This document shows, piece by piece, positions 17,070 through 25,485 of a DNA stretch of 64,000 nucleotides. The stretch is from assembly GCF_000455485.1 (NCBI RefSeq), contig NZ_CBQR020000092.1, positions 45,588-109,587 of the forward strand, read 5' to 3'. The DNA is from Gorillibacterium massiliense. Lineage in GTDB: Bacteria > Bacillota > Bacilli > Paenibacillales > NBRC-103111. The position numbers were made by a program, and so were the translations under genes. The notes below the pieces were generated by a model. That model made no database searches. It saw only the letters and a list, made by a program, of their open reading frames with translations, and was not told the origin of the DNA. Position 1 is the stretch's first letter. Each line of letters begins with the position of its first letter.

Positions 17070-18185
17070 CTTTTCGAGGCATATATATTTGGCATATTCA
17101 ACCGGATTTAAAAATGTTCTATGAAAAGTTTGCGGATCGTAAGCTTTTTGCATAGAAACTTTGGCCGATCTGGAATTCGGTTCGATAAACCATATCTCTC
17201 CGTTTTTATCTATGCCAAAATCTATTCCGATTTCACCAAAGGTTCCGTAAAGCTTCTCCAGCGTCAAATAGATGTCCAACAGAAATTGATGTACCTTGCT
17301 GGTAAGGGAATCGATCTCTTGTTCAGGGATAAGTTGGAATTGTCTAAGAAACGTTTGGAAGGGAAATGCGTTAGAATGAATCGTGATTGGCGCGTTTTCT
17401 TGACCTAATCTTCCGCATATCCCGGCAACTTCCAATTGTCCTCGGCCGTTTCTTTGCAGTTCCGCACGGAAATCAACTTTGCTCGCCCCAATTTGAATCA
17501 AATCGATTTCTTTTTGCATAACAAAGCTTCTACCGTTAAAATATTTTCTTACTAAATCAATGAGTTCCATTGCGCCAGCTGCTATTTGGGTAAAGATCTG
17601 GTCATGCATGTAACTGATTTGATAGGATTTATCAGGTAGCTTAACGACACTCAACACCTGTTTTCCACGGCCGCCGCGGCCTGCCTTCAAATACGCCCTT
17701 GGATGGTTGGACAGAAACAAGATTAAATCTTCATCACCTTCGCATAATTCAGTGATGGGAACATAATGGCTCACCTCAGGGACCTCTTTCAATCTGCGAT
17801 AAACATCCACTTTGTCAAAAAAAGAGTTGCTATTGACCTTTTTAATATTTTTTCTGGCAAAGATATCTCCGATATTTTGGGCTAACATACTGTATTTTTC
17901 GCTTCCGCCGGTGCCCCGCCGATCATATAAAACGTCCGGAAACGGAAAGACCTTCTCTTTCCACTCGTCAAACTTTGCAGACCAATACAAGCCTCTTATC
18001 GATTCATTCTTAGAATCTACCATTAAGGTCGAGAAATAAAATAATGACACCTGGGCTTCCTGGCCTGCCTTAGCGAGCTCCTTCATACGAACGTAACTGT
18101 GGAAGTCATAGTTTTTCCTCTTGATATTGCGGATCGTATGATGGAGAACAAATACGCCTATCAATGGTTTGGATTCCTTATCCAT
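17055..18185 (-). CDS. YheC/YheD-family ATP-grasp protein (full length)
   Basis: A 376-residue protein of the YheC/D family (ATP-grasp fold), known in Bacillus as endospore coat-associated proteins without an established reaction. An N-terminal region (about 1-120, IGVFVLHHTIRNIKRKNYDF) precedes the ATP-grasp part: phosphate-binding loop AYLKAGRGGRGKQVLSV (about 165-181), QKEIDLIQIGASKVDFRAEL, and the metal-binding EIGIDFGIDKNGEIWFIEPN (about 320-340). ATP-grasp enzymes activate a carboxylate as acyl phosphate and join it to an amine or thiol. It ends the operon, 20 bp after another ATP-grasp gene. GGAGGAGAT precedes the ATG. Substrate unknown. Confidence 0.85.
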   Translation of the reverse strand: MDKESKPLIGVFVLHHTIRNIKRKNYDFHSYVRMKELAKAGQEAQVSLFYFSTLMVDSKNESIRGLYWSAKFDEWKEKVFPFPDVLYDRRGTGGSEKYSMLAQNIGDIFARKNIKKVNSNSFFDKVDVYRRLKEVPEVSHYVPITELCEGDEDLILFLSNHPRAYLKAGRGGRGKQVLSVVKLPDKSYQISYMHDQIFTQIAAGAMELIDLVRKYFNGRSFVMQKEIDLIQIGASKVDFRAELQRNGRGQLEVAGICGRLGQENAPITIHSNAFPFQTFLRQFQLIPEQEIDSLTSKVHQFLLDIYLTLEKLYGTFGEIGIDFGIDKNGEIWFIEPNSRSAKVSMQKAYDPQTFHRTFLNPVEYAKYICLEKARTD

Positions 18186-18205
18186 AATCTAATCTATCTC
18201 CTCCG

Positions 18206-18958
18206 TTATGAGGACATGGCTTTAATTTCCTGATATTGCGAGTAAACAGAATTGCTGCCCTCAATTATCTTTGCCGGCTGCAACGGATTTAAGTTCACTT
18301 CGTAAACCCATAATTGGTTTCCTGAATCAATTCCCACATCTATGCCGTACTCTTTGTAAGGAGGATACATCCCGTTCAGCGTTTGGCCAATTGCTTCCGC
18401 ACATTGTTTAAATGATTCAAGCATTTTTTGCTGTGTTTCCTCATCATAAAGAAGATGCTTTTGAAACAATGTCTCCATAAGCAAAATTTTGCCGCCCCTA
18501 GCCACATTTGTCGTAATCTTCTCATTCGAATCCAATCTGGCAAACATAGGTCCAAGCTTCCATGTTCCATTCACCCTAAACACATGAACCCGCATATCGA
18601 ATGGGTCTCCATCATACGTTTTGCTCGTTATTGTCCGCTGGATCACATGTCTGGAATCGCCGGTAAGTCGGTGTAACACACTCCATAACGTGTTCAAATC
18701 AGGGCAGTTAACGCTGTATGAATTCGTCCGAAGGAGGTACGTCCCGTCATCGGCTCGTTGCACACGCTTGATGCCGATTCCTTGTACGCCTCTATCCGGT
18801 TTAATGTATACGTCCTGATGGGCCTCCGTCATTTTAATAAGTGATTCCCTGTATAATAATTGAGTATCGGGAATATATCTTGCCGTCGAAGGGGTTTCAG
18901 AGAGTAGAAAGGACACCGCCAGCTTGCTTCTAATGTGATTTTTTTTAATATTGCTCAA
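18206..18958 (-). CDS. YheC/YheD-family ATP-grasp protein (short)
   Basis: A 250-residue relative of the neighbouring protein that keeps essentially only the ATP-grasp domain: VYIKPDRGVQGIGIKRV (about residues 50-66), FDMRVHVFRVNGTWKLGPMF, and EYGIDVGIDSGNQLWVYEVN (about 205-225) with the Glu-x-Asn metal ligands. It is shorter than usual YheC/D members (360-450). The start codon overlaps the stop of the MurF-like gene by 4 bp, so its production is tied to that ligase. A carboxylate-amine ligase role is inference from the fold. Confidence 0.8.
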   Translation of the reverse strand: MSNIKKNHIRSKLAVSFLLSETPSTARYIPDTQLLYRESLIKMTEAHQDVYIKPDRGVQGIGIKRVQRADDGTYLLRTNSYSVNCPDLNTLWSVLHRLTGDSRHVIQRTITSKTYDGDPFDMRVHVFRVNGTWKLGPMFARLDSNEKITTNVARGGKILLMETLFQKHLLYDEETQQKMLESFKQCAEAIGQTLNGMYPPYKEYGIDVGIDSGNQLWVYEVNLNPLQPAKIIEGSNSVYSQYQEIKAMSS

Positions 18959-20373
18959 CTGCTATCACCCCAATATCTCTTCAAAACTCCTATCAGATCG
19001 CGTACTTGTACATAAGGAGATGCTTTGAATAAAATAACACAGTTCAGAACGAGCGCCTCCAAAAGCTCTTGTTCGGCCTCGGGGATGGTTTGAAAATAAG
19101 AAATTTTTGCAGAAGGGCAGCCCTCATCTCGAGCGCCATCGGCGTATTCCGCCGCCCATTTTCCGATGGCGATTAATTTGTGAAACCGCATTTGTCCGAT
19201 TAGCTTTCCGATTTCATAATGCACCTGGCGATTATAGGCTTCAAATTCCATTCTCGGACCCTCCATATCCCCCATCACCAGGATGAGGGGCCGGTTTTGC
19301 ACAAGATCCGGAATAGCCCCGAACAGCAGCCGGACGGAATCGGGATTTGCATTAAAGTTATCGTTGACCACGGTTATACCTTGCGGACCGTGTTCAATTT
19401 GTTGTCTCGCGAAATAAGGTCTAAAACGGGCTAATCCTTGAATAATCACGTCAGGTTGCAAGCCTAGCCGTAAACCCACCATAATGGCAGATAGCGCATT
19501 GCCGACATTATATTTGCCGAACGCATGAATAAGGCAGTCGAACTCCATGTCCTTTACATGTGCAGTAAAATAAGTCCTTTCAGCCTTCATCACGATATTT
19601 GAGGCCCATATGTCATGCTTGGGGGATAACCCGAAGCGGAGAACCTCCCCCGAATAATGCCAAACAGGAAACTTTTTACAGTTGGTGTCTTCCCCGTTCA
19701 TAATCAGGCATCCGTCTTTCGCAAGATGATTCAGAATCTCGCTTTTGGCTTTAATAATGTTCTCCATCGTTCCTAAACGTGATAGGTGGGCTCTTTGCAG
19801 TGAAGTTAGTACGGCGATGTCTGGCTTGACGAGATTTGAACAGAAACCGATTTCTCCTGGCTCGTTCATGCCAACTTCGAACACACAAGCCCGATGCTTT
19901 TCATTCAGACGAAAAATGTTATTGGCAACGCCGCGGGGATGGTTTTTATTCTTTAAGCTAATAAGAGTGGGATATTGGGCTTGGAGGATGGAGCCGATCA
20001 TATCTTTCGTAGTCGTTTTCCCGGAACTGCCGATGACTTCGACGACCGGGAAGGCAAATTTGTCGCGGTAATATGCGGCGAGACGGTAATAAGCTCGATT
20101 GCTATCAACCTGTATGACGTCGATGCCAGCACCCGCCCACTTGTCCAAAGTCAGAAAGTGCTTTTTCTTCACGACGATGCAGGTAGCACGGCGCCGTACC
20201 AAATGAGTCAACAGGGCATCCTCATCAACCATACGGTTGAACAGAAAATACAGACAATCGGACATAGGTTTCTGATAATCATTTCGAATCCGTTGCACCG
20301 GCCGTTGAAAATCCATTGTCAGAAGCTTGCCTTCCATTACCTCGGCAAGCTCTGTAACCGTAAAGGAGCTCAT
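18955..20373 (-). CDS. MurF-like Mur ligase paralogue
   Basis: A 472-residue Mur-ligase-family protein. The ATP loop EVIGSSGKTTTKDMIGS (about residues 112-128), FEVGMNEPGEIGF, the central-domain TSLQRAHLSRLGT, NDNFNANPDSVRLL (MurF-like; MurF has DDSYNANPDS) and GDMEGPR are all present, in the order of MurF, which adds D-Ala-D-Ala to UDP-MurNAc-tripeptide. The sequence context is not the dcw cluster but an operon with ATP-grasp and sugar enzymes, so it is probably a specialised paralogue that ligates an amino acid or peptide to another acid. Both ends overlap neighbouring genes by 4 bp. Confidence 0.85.
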   Translation of the reverse strand: MSSFTVTELAEVMEGKLLTMDFQRPVQRIRNDYQKPMSDCLYFLFNRMVDEDALLTHLVRRRATCIVVKKKHFLTLDKWAGAGIDVIQVDSNRAYYRLAAYYRDKFAFPVVEVIGSSGKTTTKDMIGSILQAQYPTLISLKNKNHPRGVANNIFRLNEKHRACVFEVGMNEPGEIGFCSNLVKPDIAVLTSLQRAHLSRLGTMENIIKAKSEILNHLAKDGCLIMNGEDTNCKKFPVWHYSGEVLRFGLSPKHDIWASNIVMKAERTYFTAHVKDMEFDCLIHAFGKYNVGNALSAIMVGLRLGLQPDVIIQGLARFRPYFARQQIEHGPQGITVVNDNFNANPDSVRLLFGAIPDLVQNRPLILVMGDMEGPRMEFEAYNRQVHYEIGKLIGQMRFHKLIAIGKWAAEYADGARDEGCPSAKISYFQTIPEAEQELLEALVLNCVILFKASPYVQVRDLIGVLKRYWGDSS

Positions 20374-20837
20374 GACGGCAGATCTTCTTTATCTCTGATA
20401 AAGGAAAGAATGGAGCGGCAGCCCTTATCAATCATTTCAAAAACGTACTCATATTCCTTAGTGATCGACGGGTCCGGAATATCCACGATGTGTGAGCCAG
20501 GTTCAAACTCTGAAAACAATCTCACATCCACCTTTCCGAACATTTTGATTAATTTGCGTAGGTTGGACTGGTCCATGGCAATGACATAATTAAATTTTTG
20601 CATATCCTCTGCGGTCACCTGCCGTGAACAGGAACCGGCATAAGAGATACCATTGCTTTTCAAAACTCTTCGAGTCCCAGGATAAGGGGGCTCTCCGGAA
20701 TGCTTGGAGCTTGTTCCCGCCGAATCCACCATAATTACATCTTCCAAGCTTTCAGATTTCAACAATTTCCGGAACAGCAGTTCGGCCATGACAGAACGGT
20801 TAATATTCCCTTTGCAAACAAACAAAACGGTCTTCAT
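20370..20837 (-). CDS. Low-molecular-weight protein tyrosine phosphatase-like protein
   Basis: A 155-residue LMW-PTP. The P-loop CKGNINRS (residues 8-15; usual form CxGNxCRS) contains the nucleophile Cys and Arg, and the general-acid Asp is in IPDPSIT (about 122). DSAGTSSKHSGEPPYP is the typical second motif. Such enzymes in surface-polysaccharide clusters usually counteract a BY-kinase, but no tyrosine kinase gene is present here. The gene overlaps the MurF-like gene by 4 bp and sits 97 bp after the ATP-grasp gene. It could instead act on a phosphorylated small intermediate. Confidence 0.88.
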   Translation of the reverse strand: MKTVLFVCKGNINRSVMAELLFRKLLKSESLEDVIMVDSAGTSSKHSGEPPYPGTRRVLKSNGISYAGSCSRQVTAEDMQKFNYVIAMDQSNLRKLIKMFGKVDVRLFSEFEPGSHIVDIPDPSITKEYEYVFEMIDKGCRSILSFIRDKEDLPS

Positions 20838-20934
20838 CTGTCTTTGCCATCCGCCTTCCTTTAAGCGGCCTAAGATAGGTTATGGCGATAATGATTTATA
20901 GAGACGGCATTATTACCTGATGAATATGCACCAT

Positions 20935-21924
20935 TTATGTGATTACACGCCCACAATCGATAAAAAAAGAATCGTCATAGCGAAGCATGACAAGCCCATC
21001 CGTCCAATTGTCCGTGTCCGTCCAAGTTAGTGGCATCTTTAAAAGCCACTGGATAATGGATTCGGGATATTTGGCGCCGGCAGCCAAGGTGAGCGGGACT
21101 CCCCCACCAAAACGCGGATTGATTTCATTAAATATGATTTGCCCCGCTTCGGTTACAAAGCATTGAATCGTGATGCAGCCTATTGCTCCCGGAAGAGCTT
21201 CCGCAACTTTCTTTGCCTCAGATATGATTCTGCGGTCTTTGACCGTCATCCCTTTGCTTACTTCTCCCGCCCTTGTTTCCATGCGCAATCGCGGTACAGC
21301 CGCATACGCTTTTCCCGCAAAATCCATTAAGACGTCAACCGTATATTCCCTGGCTTTAATGTATTTCTGCAGGATCGGCTCGGGTATATATTTCAAAAAA
21401 AATGCTAACTCTTCCGCATTGTTGATGGATGTAACTCCTACACTGCCGCTGCCGAAAGCCGGTTTTATAATGTAGGGATAGCTCGCAATCGGGTCCGACA
21501 AAATTTGCTGTACGTCCAATGAATCCGTCGAGGTCACTTGTATTTTTCTAAAAAACGCAGCCGTATTTCTTTTATCGCTGCAAATTCGGATGGTTTCCGA
21601 AGAGCTGACAAGAACGCAGACGGAAATTTTTTCAAACTCTGAACGGTGATCGGCAAGTACCTGCAATTCGGTATCGATTAAGGGGATGACAAGCTTGATG
21701 TCGTGCTTGATGCAAATTTCGAGCAGCTTCGGAATGTAAGCCGCTTCCGCCGCTTCCGGGAGAATTTCATGAACATCTCCTACGAAAGCGGCGGGAGCGG
21801 TTTTTTGCTTGTCTGCAGTCACGATGGTCCCTTCCGGCGATAATTGAACCAGCGCATCTTTAATATATTTAATTAACGATACTCTTCGTCCGGCACTAGT
21901 AAATAAAATATTGAACGCACTCAT
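20935..21924 (-). CDS. CarB-like ATP-grasp ligase
   Basis: A 329-residue ATP-grasp protein of the carbamoyl-phosphate-synthase-like group, unrelated in detail to the YheC/D pair. A Rossmann-like N-terminal region (ILFTSAGRRVSLIKYIKDAL, then ADKQKTAPAAFVGDVHE) precedes the ATP-grasp core: YIIKPAFGSGSVGVTSI (about residues 150-166), YTVDVLMDFAGK and IFNEINPRFGGGVPLT (about 270-285) with the metal-binding Glu and Asn. Similar proteins ligate amino acids or modify nucleotide sugars in surface-glycan clusters. It is the third ATP-grasp enzyme of the operon, 19 bp after the glycosyltransferase gene. Confidence 0.82.
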   Translation of the reverse strand: MSAFNILFTSAGRRVSLIKYIKDALVQLSPEGTIVTADKQKTAPAAFVGDVHEILPEAAEAAYIPKLLEICIKHDIKLVIPLIDTELQVLADHRSEFEKISVCVLVSSSETIRICSDKRNTAAFFRKIQVTSTDSLDVQQILSDPIASYPYIIKPAFGSGSVGVTSINNAEELAFFLKYIPEPILQKYIKAREYTVDVLMDFAGKAYAAVPRLRMETRAGEVSKGMTVKDRRIISEAKKVAEALPGAIGCITIQCFVTEAGQIIFNEINPRFGGGVPLTLAAGAKYPESIIQWLLKMPLTWTDTDNWTDGLVMLRYDDSFFIDCGRVIT

Positions 21925-21943
21925 GTTGCTCTACCAGCCCCTC

Positions 21944-22912
21944 CTATCTGGTTTTTCCCGTAAATCTCCAAAGCTCGTCTACGAATTCTTTGACCCTGAT
22001 TTCGGTTGTATGACGGGAATGAACCAAGTTATAGCCGTTTCGGCTAATTTCCTCTCTTTCATCTTCATGCTCCAAATAATATTTTGCTTCGTCCAAAAAA
22101 TTCTTTTTGTGGATGTGAACATAGGTATGTTTATCGACGAATCCCAAGTCTATCAGCTCGGGAAAATAATCGGCCAGCAGCAATGTTCCGCAAGCCGGGA
22201 CTTCAAAGAACTTTCCGACGGCAAAATGATATCTTGATCCGCAGGTGAGAAACATTTTCGCGCGGCTGATCTCCATCGCATATTGTTCGTCCAAATAGCT
22301 CGATTGCGCTTGTTCTTTCGAAAACCACGTATATCCCGGGTGATCATGCGTAACAAATCCTTCCATATCCGCCATTGCCCGCAATATTTTCTTGCGAAGT
22401 GGGTATTTAAAATTGACCTTACCCATCATTAAATAATCAATTGTTTTTTCCAATTGATAGTTATGAAACACCTTCGGATAAACGTGGTTAGGCAGCCACC
22501 TGAACCGATCCTGAAATTCCGGAAAATAACGTAAAAAGCTGTCACGGTAATGAGCAAAAACCAGATCAAATTGATTCTCAATCACAAAATCTCTGAACTC
22601 GTCTCTGACTCTAAAGACATCGTGAAATAATATACCTTTGGGAATATTTATTTCATTCAGACCTGAGGGAATCCCGTAAACCCCTCTAACCGATTCAAAA
22701 TCGTCAAAATAGATAAAGTCCGGAACAAAATCAAGCTGACGAAGAATATCCGGCAGATACCCGCCGCTTTTTCTCTTGTCGCTGAATTCTCCTTTCACGA
22801 AGCGTACGTGGACATCCCGCCGCTTCGCTAATTCCAGCTTAAAATAATGATCGGGTTTGTAAGTGAAAGTTGACCAATTGATAGAAAAATATAAGATATT
22901 TATTTTATTCAT
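21944..22912 (-). CDS. CgeB-like glycosyltransferase
   Basis: A 322-residue soluble protein resembling the CgeB/DUF3880 group of GT-B glycosyltransferases; CgeB modifies the Bacillus spore crust. Indicators: N-terminal ILYFSINWSTFTYKPDHYF, FDLVFAHYRD, and the C-terminal nucleotide-sugar-binding part FEVPACGTLLLADYFPEL (about 235-252) followed by a DEREEISRNGYNLVHSRHT helix. The start overlaps the CapD-like gene by 8 bp. Donor sugar is unknown but the two upstream genes suggest an amino-deoxy sugar. Confidence 0.78.
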   Translation of the reverse strand: MNKINILYFSINWSTFTYKPDHYFKLELAKRRDVHVRFVKGEFSDKRKSGGYLPDILRQLDFVPDFIYFDDFESVRGVYGIPSGLNEINIPKGILFHDVFRVRDEFRDFVIENQFDLVFAHYRDSFLRYFPEFQDRFRWLPNHVYPKVFHNYQLEKTIDYLMMGKVNFKYPLRKKILRAMADMEGFVTHDHPGYTWFSKEQAQSSYLDEQYAMEISRAKMFLTCGSRYHFAVGKFFEVPACGTLLLADYFPELIDLGFVDKHTYVHIHKKNFLDEAKYYLEHEDEREEISRNGYNLVHSRHTTEIRVKEFVDELWRFTGKTR

Positions 22913-24020
22913 TTGCGGGCCTATCTTCTCTTCGTCTCGAAACAGTTCCTATTGGATATTCCGCCAGGAATTGTCCGGTAACGGAACGTATTTTCTCCGA
23001 AAGATCAAACGTATTCTCAGAAGAAACCATCTTTTCCAAACTCGATATCGTAGTTAACAAATTTTCATTTGAGAATTCAGCCGGTTCACAAGCAAAGATG
23101 AAATCGTGTTTCGTCTTATTTATTTTCTCTTCGGGACTGAACAGTTGTTCCGCCAGTTTCTCGCCAGGGCGTATCCCTGTATAGACGATCTGGATATCTT
23201 TATCCGGTTCTAACCCGGTTAAACGAATGAGCCGATGGGCCAAATCGAGAATTTTAACGGGTTTTCCCATGTCGAGAATAAGAATTTCTCCTCCTTGGGC
23301 CATTGTGACGGCCAGTAAGACAAGCTGCACCGCTTCCGAAATCGTCATAAAGTAGCGAACCATATCCGGATGCGTTACCGTAACGGGTCCCCCATCCTCG
23401 ATTTGGCGTTTAAACAGAGGCACAACGCTTCCCCGGCTGCCAAGAACGTTCCCGAACCGAACGATTAGAAATTTCGTTGCTTGGGATTTGCCCATATTCA
23501 ACAGCATAAATTCGGCGAGCCGCTTGGTAGCTCCCATGACACTGGATGAACGTACCGCCTTATCCGATGAAATAAACACGAAGCATTCCGCTTTATAGGA
23601 TATGGCGCATTGAGCAACATTCCGGGTTCCAAATATATTATTTTTTACCGCTTCGGAAGCGTTATTCTCCATCATCGGCACATGCTTATGCGCCGCCGCA
23701 TGAAAAATAATTTTAGGCCGATAATGCGAAAATACGTCGTTCAGTCGTTTCTTGTCCTGGATATCGGCAATAACCGCTTCGACATCGATTTCGGGAAATT
23801 TGTTTTTCAATTCGCTTTCGATATTATAAATGCTGTTCTCGCCGTGCCCGAGCAAAATGATCTTTTCGGGATGGAAACCGGAGATTTGCTTGCAAAGCTC
23901 GGATCCTATCGAGCCTCCGGCCCCGGTTACCAGTATCGCCTTACCCTGCACAAATTCAGCTGCTTCATGCAATTGAATAGGAACCGATTCTCTCCCTAAA
24001 ATATCTTCCATTGTTATCAC
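22905..24020 (-). CDS. CapD/FlaA1-type NDP-sugar 4,6-dehydratase (short form)
   Basis: A 371-residue extended SDR enzyme without the membrane helices of long CapD proteins, like FlaA1/PglF soluble domains that act on UDP-GlcNAc. NAD loop ILVTGAGGSIGSELCKQI; AAHKHVPMMENN; catalytic stretch ISSDKAVRSSSVMGATKR, where the usual STDKAV and PTNVMGATKR are slightly altered but the Lys, Met and Lys remain; VRFGNVLGSRGSVVP; RPGEKLAEQLF. The product would be a 4-keto-6-deoxy sugar for the aminotransferase encoded just upstream. A GTG start at 24020 is preferred (AAAGGAGGG 11 nt upstream); ATG 24011 is the alternative. Confidence 0.88.
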   Translation of the reverse strand: MITMEDILGRESVPIQLHEAAEFVQGKAILVTGAGGSIGSELCKQISGFHPEKIILLGHGENSIYNIESELKNKFPEIDVEAVIADIQDKKRLNDVFSHYRPKIIFHAAAHKHVPMMENNASEAVKNNIFGTRNVAQCAISYKAECFVFISSDKAVRSSSVMGATKRLAEFMLLNMGKSQATKFLIVRFGNVLGSRGSVVPLFKRQIEDGGPVTVTHPDMVRYFMTISEAVQLVLLAVTMAQGGEILILDMGKPVKILDLAHRLIRLTGLEPDKDIQIVYTGIRPGEKLAEQLFSPEEKINKTKHDFIFACEPAEFSNENLLTTISSLEKMVSSENTFDLSEKIRSVTGQFLAEYPIGTVSRRREDRPANE

Positions 24021-24022
24021 AG

Positions 24023-25183
24023 CTAACGAATCCCTCCTTTGACGATTGCTTTTATACATTCAATCACCCGATCTTGATCATCCTCCGATAGATTGGAACC
24101 GGAAGGTAGACATAGGCCTTGGTTAAACAATTGGTCGGATATGCTCATCTCCGGGCTATGAGAGAAGTACGCATTTTGTTTATATAGCGGCTGAAGATGC
24201 ATCGGTTTCCAGACGGAACGGGCCTCTATGTTTTCTTCCGCCAACGCTTCTATGATTTCTGTAGCGGAAACGCCGGCAAGCGACGGGTTGACCGTCAGCG
24301 CGGTCAGCCAACGGGTAGATTTACTGCCGGCCGGCTCTGGCATGAACGCGATGCCATCGTTGGCTGACAAAGCCGAATAATATCGGTGGAAAATTTGTCT
24401 CCGCGCATCAATTCGTTTATCGATCTCTTGTAGTTGTCCTCTCCCGATGGCGGCCAAGATGTTGCTCATCCGATAGTTGTATCCCATTTCACTATGCTCA
24501 TAATGCAGCGCCTCATCGCGCGCTTGTGCCGCCCAGAAACGAATCTTATTCAAGGCATCGCGATCGCCGGAAACAATCATGCCTCCGCCCGATGTTGTAA
24601 TGATCTTGTTGCCGTTAAAGGAAAAGATACCGAACTTGCCAAAGGTACCGCTGGCTTTTCCATTGTATAAAGCTCCTAGCGATTCCGCCGCGTCTTCGAT
24701 AACCGGCACGCCAAATCGATCGCAAATCTGCAATATGGATGTCATATTTGAGCTTTGTCCATACATATTGACGACGATAACCGCTCGAGGCAGCCTGCCT
24801 GCTTGTTCGCAATACATGAATGCCGATTTTAAAGCCGAGGGCGACATATTCCATGAATCCGGTTCAGAATCGATAAATACAGGTATGGCCCCTTGATATA
24901 AGATCGGATTGGCGCTGGCAACAAACGTGAAGGTCGAACAAAAAACGATGTCCCCTTGTCCAACGCCCAAATATCGTAGCGCGAGGTGAATCGCGCTTGT
25001 TCCGGAGTTAACGGCCGCGGCTTCATTCGCGCCGACATATTGCGCCATCTCCTTCTCAAATGCATCCACTTGCGGACCGAGAGGCGCTATCCAATTCGAT
25101 TGAAATGCCTCCTCTACAAAACATAGCTCCTCGGTTCCCATATGGGGAGGAGACAAATAAATACGTTTCTTTAGCGTTTTCAT
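24023..25183 (-). CDS. DegT/DnrJ/EryC1/StrS PLP-dependent sugar aminotransferase
   Basis: A 386-residue aminotransferase of the DegT family that adds an amino group to keto-sugar nucleotides. Family signatures: NWIAPLGPQVDAFEKEMAQY, NSGTSAIHLALRYLGVGQGD, VIEDAAESLGALYNGK, the PLP lysine in FSFNGNKIITTSGGG (about residue 185), and GYNYRMSNILAAIGRGQL. It is the first gene of the operon; with the dehydratase it could make a UDP-4-amino-4,6-dideoxy-sugar. The start at 25183 is fixed by GGGAGGAG seven nt upstream; an upstream in-frame ATG at 25261 lacks one. Confidence 0.9.
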   Translation of the reverse strand: MKTLKKRIYLSPPHMGTEELCFVEEAFQSNWIAPLGPQVDAFEKEMAQYVGANEAAAVNSGTSAIHLALRYLGVGQGDIVFCSTFTFVASANPILYQGAIPVFIDSEPDSWNMSPSALKSAFMYCEQAGRLPRAVIVVNMYGQSSNMTSILQICDRFGVPVIEDAAESLGALYNGKASGTFGKFGIFSFNGNKIITTSGGGMIVSGDRDALNKIRFWAAQARDEALHYEHSEMGYNYRMSNILAAIGRGQLQEIDKRIDARRQIFHRYYSALSANDGIAFMPEPAGSKSTRWLTALTVNPSLAGVSATEIIEALAEENIEARSVWKPMHLQPLYKQNAYFSHSPEMSISDQLFNQGLCLPSGSNLSEDDQDRVIECIKAIVKGGIR

Positions 25184-25214
25184 CAACATCTCCTCCCAGT
25201 AAGAAAAAGAATCC

Positions 25215-25229
25215 AGCATAAAATATGCT
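25215..25229. promoter_or_regulatory. Palindrome with sigma-K-like -10 before the operon
   Basis: AGCATAAAATATGCT is a perfect 6-3-6 palindrome 32 bp upstream of the first gene. On the minus strand it contains CATATTTTA, which fits the loose sigma-K -10 form CATAnnnTA, with an AC 15 bp further upstream. Mother-cell expression would suit spore-surface genes, but the motif has little information. Confidence 0.3.
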
Positions 25230-25357
25230 CTAGGATAACGTCGTGCTATGGACAGATCCATTATCGGATTGTTTTTTCCGCCAAGGGAAGGGATATGGTA
25301 ACAATGAAATCAAAGGAGGCAAATGTCCAAAAAAGGAAAAGGATTCATGAACGGTAC

Positions 25358-25386
25358 AAAAAAAAGAGGGGCTCACGGCCCCTTCT
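25358..25386 (-). terminator. Terminator after the DJ-1/PfpI gene
   Basis: GGGGC/GCCCC hairpin with flanking pairs runs into eight T's on the minus strand. It is about 100 bp beyond the DJ-1/PfpI stop codon. The rest of 25262-25485 has no supported gene. Confidence 0.75.
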
Positions 25387-25485
25387 AAAAAAAGCAAATG
25401 CATAACCACATAACTGATTCAGTTCCGCTGCTGCTCCGGAGTCCGCACATCATACGCGCAAGCGCCGATTCCCTATCCTATACTG

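Noticed and set aside
25323-25388. A 21-codon plus-strand reading frame with AAAGGAGG three bases before its ATG
   Set aside because: Its end overlaps the strong minus-strand terminator at 25358-25386, the spacing to the ribosome site is too short, and the composition (Lys/Gly) reflects the A-rich tract.
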